DNA of 64,000 nucleotides, from positions 372,001 through 436,000 of the forward strand of contig OY760143.1 in the NCBI GenBank assembly GCA_963663245.1. The letters are read 5' to 3'. Below the pieces are notes generated by a model. The model was not told where the DNA came from and made no database searches. It worked only from the letters and a program-made list of their open reading frames with translations. Shown piece after piece: positions 8,090 through 16,961 of the stretch (position 1 is the first letter of the stretch; each line of letters opens with the position of its first letter). A program made the translations under genes and the position numbers. The stretch comes from JAFGVL01 sp963663245 (GTDB lineage: Bacteria > Bacteroidota > Bacteroidia > Bacteroidales > Paludibacteraceae).

Positions 8090-9322
8090 ATGGCAAAGGA
8101 AAACGATAAATGTAATTTTTGTGGTCGTTCACGTAAAGATGTAGGACTGATGATTACTGGTGAAGGTGTAAATATATGTGATATATGTGTACACTCAGCA
8201 GGGGAAATTGTGAAAGAAAATTCGCAAAGTAAGAAAGATGATGGGTTCAACCTAAATAGAGAAGACTTACCTAAGCCTAAAGATATTAAAACTTATCTTG
8301 ATAATTTTGTTATTGGTCAAGATGAGGCGAAAAAATACTTATCAGTTGCCGTATATAATCACTACAAACGCCTATTGCAAGAAAGTGATGAGGAAGAAGT
8401 AGAGATTGAGAAATCAAATATTATTTTAGTCGGTTCTACGGGTACAGGAAAAACATTATTAGCGAGAACAATAGCAAAGAAATTACATGTGCCATTTACT
8501 ATTGTAGATGCAACTGTACTTACTGAAGCTGGTTATGTTGGTGAAGATATTGAAAGTATCTTGACAAGATTACTGCAAGTTGCTGATTATAATGTTGCTC
8601 AAGCCGAAAGAGGAATTGTTTTTATTGATGAGATAGATAAAATTGCTCGAAAAGGAGATAACCCATCTATCACACGTGATGTTAGTGGAGAAGGAGTTCA
8701 ACAGGGCCTATTGAAACTGTTAGAAGGCTCCGTAGTTAATGTTCCACCTCAAGGAGGTCGTAAACACCCAGATCAGAAAATGATCCCTGTTAACACACAA
8801 AATATCTTATTTATATGTGGAGGTGCTTTTGATGGCATTAATAAAAAAATAGCACAACGTTTAAATACTAGTGTTGTTGGTTATGGAGCCTACAAGAAAT
8901 CAGAACATATTGATCGTGAGAACTTTTTGCAATATATTGCTCCTCAAGATTTAAAATCATTTGGGCTAATTCCTGAAATAATAGGTCGTTTACCTATATT
9001 GACATATTTGAATCCTCTTGATAGAGATGCCTTACGTAGAATTCTTACAGAACCTCAAAATTCTATAATTAAACAATACGTTAAGCTATTTAGTATGGAT
9101 GGTGTTGTTTTAAGCTTTGAAGAAAAAGTGTTGGATTATATTGTTGATAAGGCTGTTGAGTTTAAATTAGGAGCACGCGGTTTACGTTCAATTGTTGAAA
9201 CAATTATAATGGATGAAATGTATGAAGTTCCTTCAAAAAACCTCACAGAACTTGAAATTTCAATAGAATTAGCAAAGAAAAAAATTGAAAAGGCAAACCT
9301 CTCTCGGTTCACTTCTGAGTAA
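8090..9322 (+). CDS. clpX: ATP-dependent Clp protease ATP-binding subunit ClpX
   Basis: 410 residues from the ATG at 8090; a TTG nine codons earlier is open but does not fit the family. The zinc-binding domain has Cys8, Cys11, Cys30 and Cys33. The AAA+ module has Walker A GSTGTGKT (115-122), Walker B IVFIDEID (176-183), pore loop GYVG (148-151) and an arginine finger region near RLNTS. The ClpP-docking loop reads VGY where E. coli has IGF. It unfolds substrates for ClpP. Confidence 0.97.
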   Translation: MAKENDKCNFCGRSRKDVGLMITGEGVNICDICVHSAGEIVKENSQSKKDDGFNLNREDLPKPKDIKTYLDNFVIGQDEAKKYLSVAVYNHYKRLLQESDEEEVEIEKSNIILVGSTGTGKTLLARTIAKKLHVPFTIVDATVLTEAGYVGEDIESILTRLLQVADYNVAQAERGIVFIDEIDKIARKGDNPSITRDVSGEGVQQGLLKLLEGSVVNVPPQGGRKHPDQKMIPVNTQNILFICGGAFDGINKKIAQRLNTSVVGYGAYKKSEHIDRENFLQYIAPQDLKSFGLIPEIIGRLPILTYLNPLDRDALRRILTEPQNSIIKQYVKLFSMDGVVLSFEEKVLDYIVDKAVEFKLGARGLRSIVETIIMDEMYEVPSKNLTELEISIELAKKKIEKANLSRFTSE

Positions 9323-9417
9323 AACCCCCTAATAGAAGTATTTACGTCTCCAATAATCTTTTGTGCTTTTTAAGAAAAATTTTTCCTAAAAAGTTAGAGT
9401 AAATAACAAACTTGTTT

Positions 9418-9425
9418 TAAATTTG
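9418..9425 (+). promoter_or_regulatory. Possible -7 element TAAATTTG for recQ
   Basis: TAAATTTG fits TAnnTTTG and lies 51 bases before the recQ ATG at 9477. This favours that ATG over the TTG at 9423, which overlaps the element. The -33 region is weak. Confidence 0.35.
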
Positions 9426-9476
9426 TTAGAGGAAGACATTTTCTATACATTACAAAGTAAATTTTATCAATTACAC

Positions 9477-11663
9477 ATGGCGAAAAAGTTAGACTTAGCT
9501 ATTTATCTGAAAAAGCATTTCGGTTTTGATACCTTTAAAGGGAATCAAGAAGGAGTGATACAGAATATTTTAGATGGCAACGATACTTTTGTCCTTATGC
9601 CAACAGGCGGAGGGAAGTCAATGTGTTACCAGTTACCTTCTATAATTATGGAAGGTACTGCTATTGTTATATCTCCACTTATTGCGTTGATGAAAAATCA
9701 AGTGGATGCTATGCGTACGTTTAGTGAATCGGATGGTATAGCACACTTTATTAATTCATCGCTTACAAAAGTTGCCATTGAGCAAGTTAAGTCAGATATT
9801 CTTTCTGGGAAAACAAAGTTACTGTACGTAGCACCTGAGTCTCTTACAAAAGCAGAGAATATTGAATTTCTTAAAAAAATAAAGATTTCATTTTATGCAA
9901 TTGATGAAGCTCATTGTATTTCTGAATGGGGACATGATTTCCGTCCAGAGTATAGAAGAATTCGTCCAATAATTAACGAAATAGGCACTGCCCCATTAGT
10001 AGCTTTAACAGCTACAGCTACTCCAAAAGTACAGCACGACATACAAAAAAACTTGACCATGCAAGATGCTCAAGTATTTAAGTCCTCTTTCAATAGAGCA
10101 AATCTGTATTATGAGGTTCGACCAAAAAACAATGACGTTGATAAAGAGATAATTAAGTATATTAAATCACAGTCTGGAAAGTCTGGGATTATTTATTGTT
10201 TAAGCAGGAAAAGAGTAGAAGAATTAGCTGAAACTTTACAAGTTAATGGTATTCTTGCATTGCCTTATCATGCAGGTATAGATTCTCCAACACGTTCCCA
10301 AAATCAGGATTCTTTCTTGATGGAGAAAGTGGAAGTTATTGTAGCAACAATTGCATTTGGTATGGGTATCGATAAGCCAGATGTGCGCTACGTTATTCAT
10401 TATGATATTCCTAAAAGTTTGGAAGGTTATTATCAAGAAACAGGAAGATCAGGTCGTGATGGTGGAGAAGGACACTGTTTGACATTTTATGCGAATAAAG
10501 ACTTACAGAAGCTAGAAAAATTTATGCAAGGCAAGCCTATTGCTGAGCAAGAAATAGGCAAGCAATTATTATTAGAAACTGCAGCTTATGCCGAGTCGTC
10601 AGTATGTAGAAGAAAATTACTTTTGCACTATTTTGGTGAGGGGTATAAAGAAGAAAATTGTGGTTGTTGTGATAATTGTTTGAATCCTAAAAAACAAATT
10701 GAAGGAAAAGAATATGTTTGCGCAGTACTTGAGTTAATAGTATTATTAAAAGAAAGATTTAAAGCAGAACACCTTGTTGATTTATTGAAGGGGAAGGAAA
10801 ATGCTGACATTAAATCTCATGAACATAACAAACTTGAGTTGTATGGCGCTTTTAAAGATGAAGAGGAACGAATATTATTTGCTGTAATTCGTCAAGCAAT
10901 GCTTTCAAGTTTTATCTCAAAAGATATTGAGAATTATGGGTTACTAAAAATGACTGATAAAGGAAGAGCCTATTTGGAAAATCCTCAAACCTTTATGATT
11001 ATTAAAGATAGTAAATTTGAGGGAGATGATTCGGATGATACTCCTTCAGCAAGAGGAGGTAGTGGTGCTGGAGATGAGGTTCTTTTTTCAATGTTAAAAG
11101 ACTTAAGAAAAAAATTATCTAAGAAACTAGAAGTGCCTCCATTTGTTATATTTCAAGATCCATCATTAGAAGCCATGGCAACTAACTATCCAATATCAAT
11201 GGAGGAGTTGCAAAATATTCCGGGTGTTGGTGGAGGGAAAGCAAAACGCTATGGTGAGGCTTTTTTAAAGTTGATACAGAGCCACGTTGAAGAAAATGAA
11301 ATTACAAGGCCAGAGGATTTGCGTGTTCGTTCTGTAGCTAATAAGTCAAAACTAAAAGTGTCTATTATTCAGGCGATTGATAGAAAGATCCCATTAGATG
11401 ATATTGCAGATTCTAAAGGAATTGACTTTACTGTTTTATTAGATGAGATAGAAGCAATAGTGTATTCAGGAACAAAAATTAATATTGATTATTTCCTTAA
11501 TCAAATTATGGATGATGATCACATTGCCGATATTTATGAATATTTCAGTGAATCAGAAACAGATAAAATAAAACCAGCTTTAGATGAATTAGGAGAAGTA
11601 GATTTTACTGAAGATGAAATAAGATTAGTTAGAATAAAGTTCTTGTCAGAAATGGCAAATTAA
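9477..11663 (+). CDS. recQ: RecQ family ATP-dependent DNA helicase
   Basis: 728 residues from the ATG at 9477. Helicase motifs: Walker A MPTGGGKS, the DEAHCISEWGHDFRPEY box (II plus the aromatic-rich loop), and motif VI ETGRSGRDG. Next come the RQC zinc-binding cysteines (CRRK, then CGCCDNC), a winged helix, and a C-terminal HRDC domain with PGVGGGKAKRYG. A further C-terminal extension of about 100 residues follows HRDC. It is a 3'-5' helicase for recombination and fork repair. A hairpin terminator follows. Confidence 0.95.
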   Translation: MAKKLDLAIYLKKHFGFDTFKGNQEGVIQNILDGNDTFVLMPTGGGKSMCYQLPSIIMEGTAIVISPLIALMKNQVDAMRTFSESDGIAHFINSSLTKVAIEQVKSDILSGKTKLLYVAPESLTKAENIEFLKKIKISFYAIDEAHCISEWGHDFRPEYRRIRPIINEIGTAPLVALTATATPKVQHDIQKNLTMQDAQVFKSSFNRANLYYEVRPKNNDVDKEIIKYIKSQSGKSGIIYCLSRKRVEELAETLQVNGILALPYHAGIDSPTRSQNQDSFLMEKVEVIVATIAFGMGIDKPDVRYVIHYDIPKSLEGYYQETGRSGRDGGEGHCLTFYANKDLQKLEKFMQGKPIAEQEIGKQLLLETAAYAESSVCRRKLLLHYFGEGYKEENCGCCDNCLNPKKQIEGKEYVCAVLELIVLLKERFKAEHLVDLLKGKENADIKSHEHNKLELYGAFKDEEERILFAVIRQAMLSSFISKDIENYGLLKMTDKGRAYLENPQTFMIIKDSKFEGDDSDDTPSARGGSGAGDEVLFSMLKDLRKKLSKKLEVPPFVIFQDPSLEAMATNYPISMEELQNIPGVGGGKAKRYGEAFLKLIQSHVEENEITRPEDLRVRSVANKSKLKVSIIQAIDRKIPLDDIADSKGIDFTVLLDEIEAIVYSGTKINIDYFLNQIMDDDHIADIYEYFSESETDKIKPALDELGEVDFTEDEIRLVRIKFLSEMAN

Positions 11664-11673
11664 AAAATAAGAA

Positions 11674-11706
11674 AGCTTCGTTATTAGTAACGAGGCTTCT
11701 TTTTTA
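11674..11706 (+). terminator. Rho-independent terminator after recQ
   Basis: An 11-bp stem (11674-11684 with 11689-11699, one G-U pair) has a TTAG loop and is followed by TTC and six T residues. Confidence 0.8.
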
Positions 11707-11727
11707 TAGTTCTATCGACAGCTTGTG

Positions 11728-11757
11728 TTGTTTGGAAAGTCAAAAAATGTATCTTTG
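11728..11757 (+). promoter_or_regulatory. Consensus promoter for the radical SAM gene
   Basis: TTG at 11728-11730, a 19-base spacer and TATCTTTG at 11750-11757 match the phylum consensus exactly. About 60 bases of leader precede the ATG at 11817. Confidence 0.75.
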
Positions 11758-11816
11758 CTTGCCTCAATAAATCAAAGCCGTGTTGAGTTAGAATGTTATA
11801 ATTAGAATCATTACTT

Positions 11817-13079
11817 ATGAAGATTAGATTTATATATCCGCGTTTTGAAAAACTGTTAGAATCTAGACCTGTATTAGGTGATTTAGCAGATAAAGCTAGT
11901 TTAGGAAATTTTAAAATGCCTCCTGCATTAGGGATTCCAACTCTTGCAGCACTTACTCCTCCAGAACATGAATGTTGTGTGTTTGATGAAAATATTGAAG
12001 AGATAAATTACGATGATGATGCTGATTTAATTGCAGTTAGTTTTTTTACTCCTCAAGCTAACTATGCCTTTGAAATTGCTAAAAAATTTAGAGCGAAAGG
12101 AAAAATAGTTATTGCTGGAGGAATGCACCCAAGCTTAATGCAAGAAGAAGTGTCTCAATACTTCGATTCTGTATGCGTGGGAGAAGCCGAAACTGTTTGG
12201 AATACCATTCTAGAAGATTTTCAAAAAGGGGAACTTAAACCAGTTTATTTAGGTGGGCATCCTGATTTGAAACACATGCCAATTCCAAGAAGAAGTATTT
12301 TTAAAAATAAAGAAGGCTATGACTGGGAAGCGACTTTAATTCAAGTGATGAGAGGTTGTGGTTTTAGATGTGAAGGTTGTATTATTCCACCTCAAACAGG
12401 AAGAAATTATAGATTTAGACCTGTGGAAAATGTGATAGCAGATATTACTTCTTTAGATAATCCTGATTTTTATCTTACAGATGATTCTTTATTGCTCAAT
12501 AGTAAGTATTGTAAGGCTTATATTACGGAGTTAATGCAAGCAACTAAGCAATTAAGCCCAAAACCAAAGATGTTTTTGTCAGGCTCTTTATATATGCAAG
12601 ACGATCCCGAATATTTGAAGATGCTAAAAGATGGAGGAGTTGTTAATGCATATATTGTTACAGGTTCAGATCCTGTATCAAAAGAGGCATTTCAACGTGG
12701 TGGAAAGAAATGTTTTGATATCTCTGTAGATGTGGTTAAAAGGTTACAAGATGCTGGGATAAATGTATTTCTTTCTCAAGGACTTGGATTTGATTACCAA
12801 GATGAATATGTTTTTGATGCTACTTTAGAATTTTGCCAGAAAGCAAAAATTGATGCTGCGGAATTTTATATACTAACTCCTTTTCCACAAACACCATCTT
12901 GGAATCGTTTAAGAGAAGAAGATAGAATTTTGCATTATAACTGGACAAAGTATAATACTGCAAATGTTGTATTTAAACCAAAGAACTTTACAGAACAATC
13001 ATTGCTTGATGGGTATCTGTACTGTTGGAATGAATTCTATAAAGATAATTCTGTAGAGAAAACCTTAGATATCTTTTAG
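11817..13079 (+). CDS. B12-binding domain radical SAM protein
   Basis: 420 residues. The N-terminal part (about 1-150) is a cobalamin-binding Rossmann domain (AGGMHPSLMQEE, CVGEAE). The radical SAM core has the CxxxCxxC cluster motif in RGCGFRCEGC at about residue 180, followed by TDDSLLLN and the TGSDPV strand. Enzymes of this class (BchE/HpnJ-like) perform B12-dependent methylations or cyclisations; the substrate here cannot be told. It has its own promoter and converges on the pigment cluster, with stop codons 1 base apart. A role in pigment tailoring is only a guess. Confidence 0.85.
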   Translation: MKIRFIYPRFEKLLESRPVLGDLADKASLGNFKMPPALGIPTLAALTPPEHECCVFDENIEEINYDDDADLIAVSFFTPQANYAFEIAKKFRAKGKIVIAGGMHPSLMQEEVSQYFDSVCVGEAETVWNTILEDFQKGELKPVYLGGHPDLKHMPIPRRSIFKNKEGYDWEATLIQVMRGCGFRCEGCIIPPQTGRNYRFRPVENVIADITSLDNPDFYLTDDSLLLNSKYCKAYITELMQATKQLSPKPKMFLSGSLYMQDDPEYLKMLKDGGVVNAYIVTGSDPVSKEAFQRGGKKCFDISVDVVKRLQDAGINVFLSQGLGFDYQDEYVFDATLEFCQKAKIDAAEFYILTPFPQTPSWNRLREEDRILHYNWTKYNTANVVFKPKNFTEQSLLDGYLYCWNEFYKDNSVEKTLDIF

Positions 13080-13080
13080 T

Positions 13081-14376
13081 TTATTTTTGTCTGTTATCTA
13101 CAAAAGTAATTGGCTTTCTACTCATTTCAGGGAATTGTAGTTTAGTTACTTCTTTCGGGTTCATGAATTCGATGCTTGGGGCAACTCTAATTTTAGCTCT
13201 GAAGTAATCTTTTATACTCTTTTCAAATTTCTCGTCTTGTTGCTTACTTCCAATTTTTATGCTGATTTCATCTGTGTCAATGTCATTGGTAGAAACCTCT
13301 ACAATGTAATTGTCTACTCCAGGTATGTCGTTAAGAATTTCGTATAATGCTGGTGGGTATAAAGTCGTTCCTTTGTATTTAATCATTTGTTGTTTGCGGC
13401 CAATTACAGGACCTAAACGCATAGTATTACGTCCACAACCACACGGAGCAGTGTAAAAGTCGCAAATGTCTCCTGTTTTAAATCGAAGCAAAGGCATGCC
13501 TTCAACGCCTAGATTAGTAATTGTCACCTCGCCTGCTTCTCCTTCTTTTACTGGTTGATTATTCTCATCTAAGAACTCAACAATAATCATTTCTGGGTGA
13601 TGGTGACCGCCTTCTCCTTCACAACATTCAGTAAATGCAGTACCCATTTCAGTTGAAGCATAGGTCGAATATAATTTAATATCCCACTTGCTTTTTATTC
13701 TCTCTCCAAGAGTATTTAATTCAAAATTCTTTTTGCGAATTGGTTCCCCAATACAAACGGCTTTTTTAATGCTGGTTTTATTTAGATCGATACCATTCTT
13801 TTCTGCATATTCTATAAGCTTGATAATAAATGAAGGTACTGTTATTAATGCTGTTGGAGCTATCCGTTTAATGGTGTCAAATTGCAGTTCTGGATTTCCA
13901 GGACCAACTCTAACGATACCAGCACCTAATTTTCTTATGCCAGAATAGTACGCCATGCCTGCCATAAATCGCCTATCCATCGTAACCATTAGCTGAAAAA
14001 TATCTTCCTTGCTGCTGTCGGCGCAAGAAAATGAAATGTATTCATTGTATGCTAATCTGTCTAAATCATTATTAGTGAGTTCAAAAATTACAGGGTCGCC
14101 AAGTGTTCCTGATGTAGAAAGATAATCTACAATATCTACCTTATCAACACATAAGAAATCTTTATTTCTTGCTTGTAAATCATTTTTTGTGGTAACAGGT
14201 ATTTGTGCTAAATCTTCTATCGTTTTAATTGAGTTAATATCAATATTATTGTTCTTAAAGATATCTTGGTAATACTTCGAATTGCTATTTAGGTAGTGTA
14301 GCAATTCAGGTATTTTTCCTTCTTGGAACTTTTTGATTTCTTCGGCAGATTTAGTTTCGATTTCTGGAATAAACAT
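13081..14376 (-). CDS. PaaK-like adenylate-forming ligase (probable coumarate-activating enzyme)
   Basis: 431 residues of the phenylacetate-CoA ligase family. Visible motifs are LSTSGTLGDPV (P-loop-like), YASTEMG (A5) and RFKTGDI (A7), with a CGCGR segment near residue 314 typical of PaaK-like proteins. In flexirubin and aryl-polyene clusters such ligases activate the aromatic starter for loading onto CoA or carrier protein. With a tyrosine ammonia-lyase at the other end of the cluster, 4-coumarate is the likely substrate. It is the last gene of the minus-strand cluster. Family certain; substrate inferred. Confidence 0.85.
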   Translation of the reverse strand: MFIPEIETKSAEEIKKFQEGKIPELLHYLNSNSKYYQDIFKNNNIDINSIKTIEDLAQIPVTTKNDLQARNKDFLCVDKVDIVDYLSTSGTLGDPVIFELTNNDLDRLAYNEYISFSCADSSKEDIFQLMVTMDRRFMAGMAYYSGIRKLGAGIVRVGPGNPELQFDTIKRIAPTALITVPSFIIKLIEYAEKNGIDLNKTSIKKAVCIGEPIRKKNFELNTLGERIKSKWDIKLYSTYASTEMGTAFTECCEGEGGHHHPEMIIVEFLDENNQPVKEGEAGEVTITNLGVEGMPLLRFKTGDICDFYTAPCGCGRNTMRLGPVIGRKQQMIKYKGTTLYPPALYEILNDIPGVDNYIVEVSTNDIDTDEISIKIGSKQQDEKFEKSIKDYFRAKIRVAPSIEFMNPKEVTKLQFPEMSRKPITFVDNRQK

Positions 14377-14409
14377 AGATTAGTTCTTTTTATATATCAA
14401 GTATAACGA

Positions 14410-15285
14410 TTATATGTTTGGTTTTTTATTAGAGAGTTTTAATACATCATGCGGACAAGCACTTACACATCTTTCACAAACAATGCAAAGTTTATGGTCA
14501 ACTTTCACTTTTTCTTTCACATTTCCCATTACATCAATTAACATTGGGCATGATACATTACACTTGTTACATTGAGTACAGTTTGCAGGTTCAAGAGGCG
14601 TAATTTTAAATATAGAGAAACGAGAGAAAATCCCTGATATTGTTATAAATGGACATAACAGTCTGCAATAAGAACGACTTCCAGTTATAAATGTAAGAAT
14701 AAAGCCAATGCTTACAATAAAGATATTTTCTCCTATAATCCAAAGCCTTCTTGCTTCTTCACTTTCAGCTGGGTTATGAAAGAATGAAACTGTAAGTGGC
14801 ATAATAATTAAGAATATAAGATATCCCCATGCCAACCATTCAGACCGTTTTTTTGCAGGCTTGGTGTTTCTTTTTTTTGAGTTCGTGAATTCAAAAAATG
14901 CTCCCGACCAACATGCTCTGGAACAAAAAGCATTTCCAATAAAGAAGGGTAAAACTACCCGTGCAATAAGCATTTGAATTAATGCCCCTGTAACGACTCC
15001 AGCTGATGCATCAAAGAATATTTGTGGAAATTGAAAATTAACGCCATAGCCTATACTAAGCCACCCGAATAGAATAGCACCAACCATTATTTGTACAGTT
15101 AGTCGAAAAGCTTGTCTGAGTTTAGGGTAATGAATAACCAATATCCTGGAGAATAGCTCAATAAAGCCTAATCCCGTAAATAAGTAGAAGTATCTAATAT
15201 CTCTTATCCACCAAACAATGCATCCTATCAAAACAAAAATTAAGAATGATAGAATAGGTATTCTGTATTTTTGGAATAGCTTCAA
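14410..15285 (-). CDS. NapH/NosR-like membrane 4Fe-4S protein
   Basis: 291 residues with about six membrane segments, the CSRACW and CRLLCP motifs facing the membrane, and a C-terminal pair of [4Fe-4S] clusters (CTQCNKCNVSCP and CIVCERCVSACP). Proteins of this type pass electrons between the quinone pool and redox partners. Its start overlaps the end of the preceding acyltransferase gene by 4 bases, so the two are translationally coupled. In this context it may supply electrons to the two FAD oxidoreductases of the cluster; that is inference. Confidence 0.8.
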   Translation of the reverse strand: MKLFQKYRIPILSFLIFVLIGCIVWWIRDIRYFYLFTGLGFIELFSRILVIHYPKLRQAFRLTVQIMVGAILFGWLSIGYGVNFQFPQIFFDASAGVVTGALIQMLIARVVLPFFIGNAFCSRACWSGAFFEFTNSKKRNTKPAKKRSEWLAWGYLIFLIIMPLTVSFFHNPAESEEARRLWIIGENIFIVSIGFILTFITGSRSYCRLLCPFITISGIFSRFSIFKITPLEPANCTQCNKCNVSCPMLIDVMGNVKEKVKVDHKLCIVCERCVSACPHDVLKLSNKKPNI

Positions 15286-16961
15286 TTGACTTCTTTTAAT
15301 GTATTAATTCTTTTCAAAATTTTATCTCTCTCTGGTTTTGAAGGAACTGTTTTTGTAAGAGCTTTTTTATAAAATGAAGCTGCTTGTGCAGTGTCATTTT
15401 TATATCGATAATATTCTCCCACCATATAATAGGCTTGAAAAAATTCTTTATTAAGATTAATATAATCTTGTAATTTTTCTACACTATAGTTTATGTCTTT
15501 TTCATTATCAATACTGGTTTTTAAACTTGCAGTTATTTCTTTAAACTTAATGAAATTAGCATAAGAAACAGAGTTAAGAAGTGTATCAGCTGGAATAGTT
15601 AACAACGAATCATAAACTAATTCTTTATAGTTTAAAGAATCAGCAAACACTTTGTTTAAATCGTACACTATAAAGGCTCCTAATTGATAAGGAGATGTTG
15701 ACACCCACATTTGTCTTTGTTGAGGCTTAAAAATCACAGAATGATGTGCTATTAGTTGATTAATAGCAGTCTCGTTACCTAAACCGATATCTTTGTCTCC
15801 TAAGCCCCGTGTATCTCTTAAAATATGTGCAAAGCTTTTATAGTCATGAGTCTCTTTCTTGTCAAGAAGTTCTTTTGTGCGTTTCCATCGATACATTGAA
15901 CTAGATTCTTCTATTGCTTCTATATTTTTTTCAGAGTTTTTGAATTTTTCCCCTTGGTAGTGATTTGATAGAATTATTTCATTTCTATCAGCTTGATATA
16001 AGTCAATATCTTCAGGTGTTTTTTCTATGATAGCTAGCTGATTATCAGTTGCTGAGCCAATAAGGAATGCCTCTGCAACAAAAGTTTCATGTTCTTTTGC
16101 TATAGAGTAAGCTTCTTCAATTGTTGTTGCATATTGCAATATTTTTCTTGCAAGAATAGAGACAGGCATTTTAGAAGATAGTGGAATAGAAGATTTTGCT
16201 GCATTAAGCGTAATCGTTAGACCGTGTTCATTCATGCCCGAAATAACTCCGATTAAACCACCCCATGTTACATAAGCAAAATTATGTCCGTTATCTGGTT
16301 TGCAGAATGCAATAATTTTATTTTCGGCAAATTTATCACTTGTATAAAAATCCATGTTGCGCCCAATAAGCATGCTACTATCTTTAGAGCGCTCATTTCT
16401 TACCCCGAAGGCGGTACATGCTACTAGGTTCATGTTTTGTAGCGTGTGACCTATATCATGAGCAGCATGGTAGTTTAATATGCGGTGATAGTTTGGACCA
16501 ATATATTCGTATTTGCTATTGGCAAATTTAGAGATACCATATATCTCTTGTTTATACTCCTCCGGAATATACTCATCAATATTTCGGTTAAAAAGAATGA
16601 TGAATGTTTTTAGAAATTTTAAATAAGATTCAGAAGGAATCATTTCATTGATACTCTCAACAAAAGCTTCTTCTTGGTAATCGATAAGTTCTTGGCATAA
16701 GATGCCATTTTTAACTCCCATTTCAAAAGCACTGCCTGAAAGAGAAAGCTCCCATAATCCGTACTTGTTCTTTTTTAGCCAGTCATTTTTTACCTGATAG
16801 TAGTTATTGCTTATAGTATCTCTTTTCCAAGAAAGGGCAGATTCATCTTTCATCACAGGAGCAATAGTTACTATACTTAGTCTTACATATAAGACAAAAG
16901 CAATAATCGCTACAACTACTAATAGTAAAACGATGTTTCTTTTTTTATTGAAAAAACTCAT
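15282..16961 (-). CDS. C45-family (acyl-CoA:6-APA acyltransferase-like) Ntn hydrolase with TPR tail
   Basis: 559 residues. An N-terminal transmembrane anchor (residues 9-33) is followed by a C45/choloylglycine-hydrolase-like Ntn domain. The expected N-terminal nucleophile after autocleavage is Cys182 in VACTAFGVRN, followed by GRNMDF and the GGLIGVISGMNEHGL strand pair. TPR-like helices occupy the last 80 residues. Such enzymes transfer or hydrolyse acyl groups on amides or esters. Placement between a 4Fe-4S protein and FAD oxidoreductases of the pigment cluster suggests a late acyl transfer step, possibly outside the inner membrane. It overlaps neighbours by 4 bases on both sides. Confidence 0.78.
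   Translation of the reverse strand: MSFFNKKRNIVLLLVVVAIIAFVLYVRLSIVTIAPVMKDESALSWKRDTISNNYYQVKNDWLKKNKYGLWELSLSGSAFEMGVKNGILCQELIDYQEEAFVESINEMIPSESYLKFLKTFIILFNRNIDEYIPEEYKQEIYGISKFANSKYEYIGPNYHRILNYHAAHDIGHTLQNMNLVACTAFGVRNERSKDSSMLIGRNMDFYTSDKFAENKIIAFCKPDNGHNFAYVTWGGLIGVISGMNEHGLTITLNAAKSSIPLSSKMPVSILARKILQYATTIEEAYSIAKEHETFVAEAFLIGSATDNQLAIIEKTPEDIDLYQADRNEIILSNHYQGEKFKNSEKNIEAIEESSSMYRWKRTKELLDKKETHDYKSFAHILRDTRGLGDKDIGLGNETAINQLIAHHSVIFKPQQRQMWVSTSPYQLGAFIVYDLNKVFADSLNYKELVYDSLLTIPADTLLNSVSYANFIKFKEITASLKTSIDNEKDINYSVEKLQDYINLNKEFFQAYYMVGEYYRYKNDTAQAASFYKKALTKTVPSKPERDKILKRINTLKEVN

Noticed and set aside
9423..9476. TTG start giving RecQ an extra 18 residues
   Set aside because: The extra residues are not part of the helicase fold and the TTG overlaps a -7 promoter element; ATG 9477 is better.
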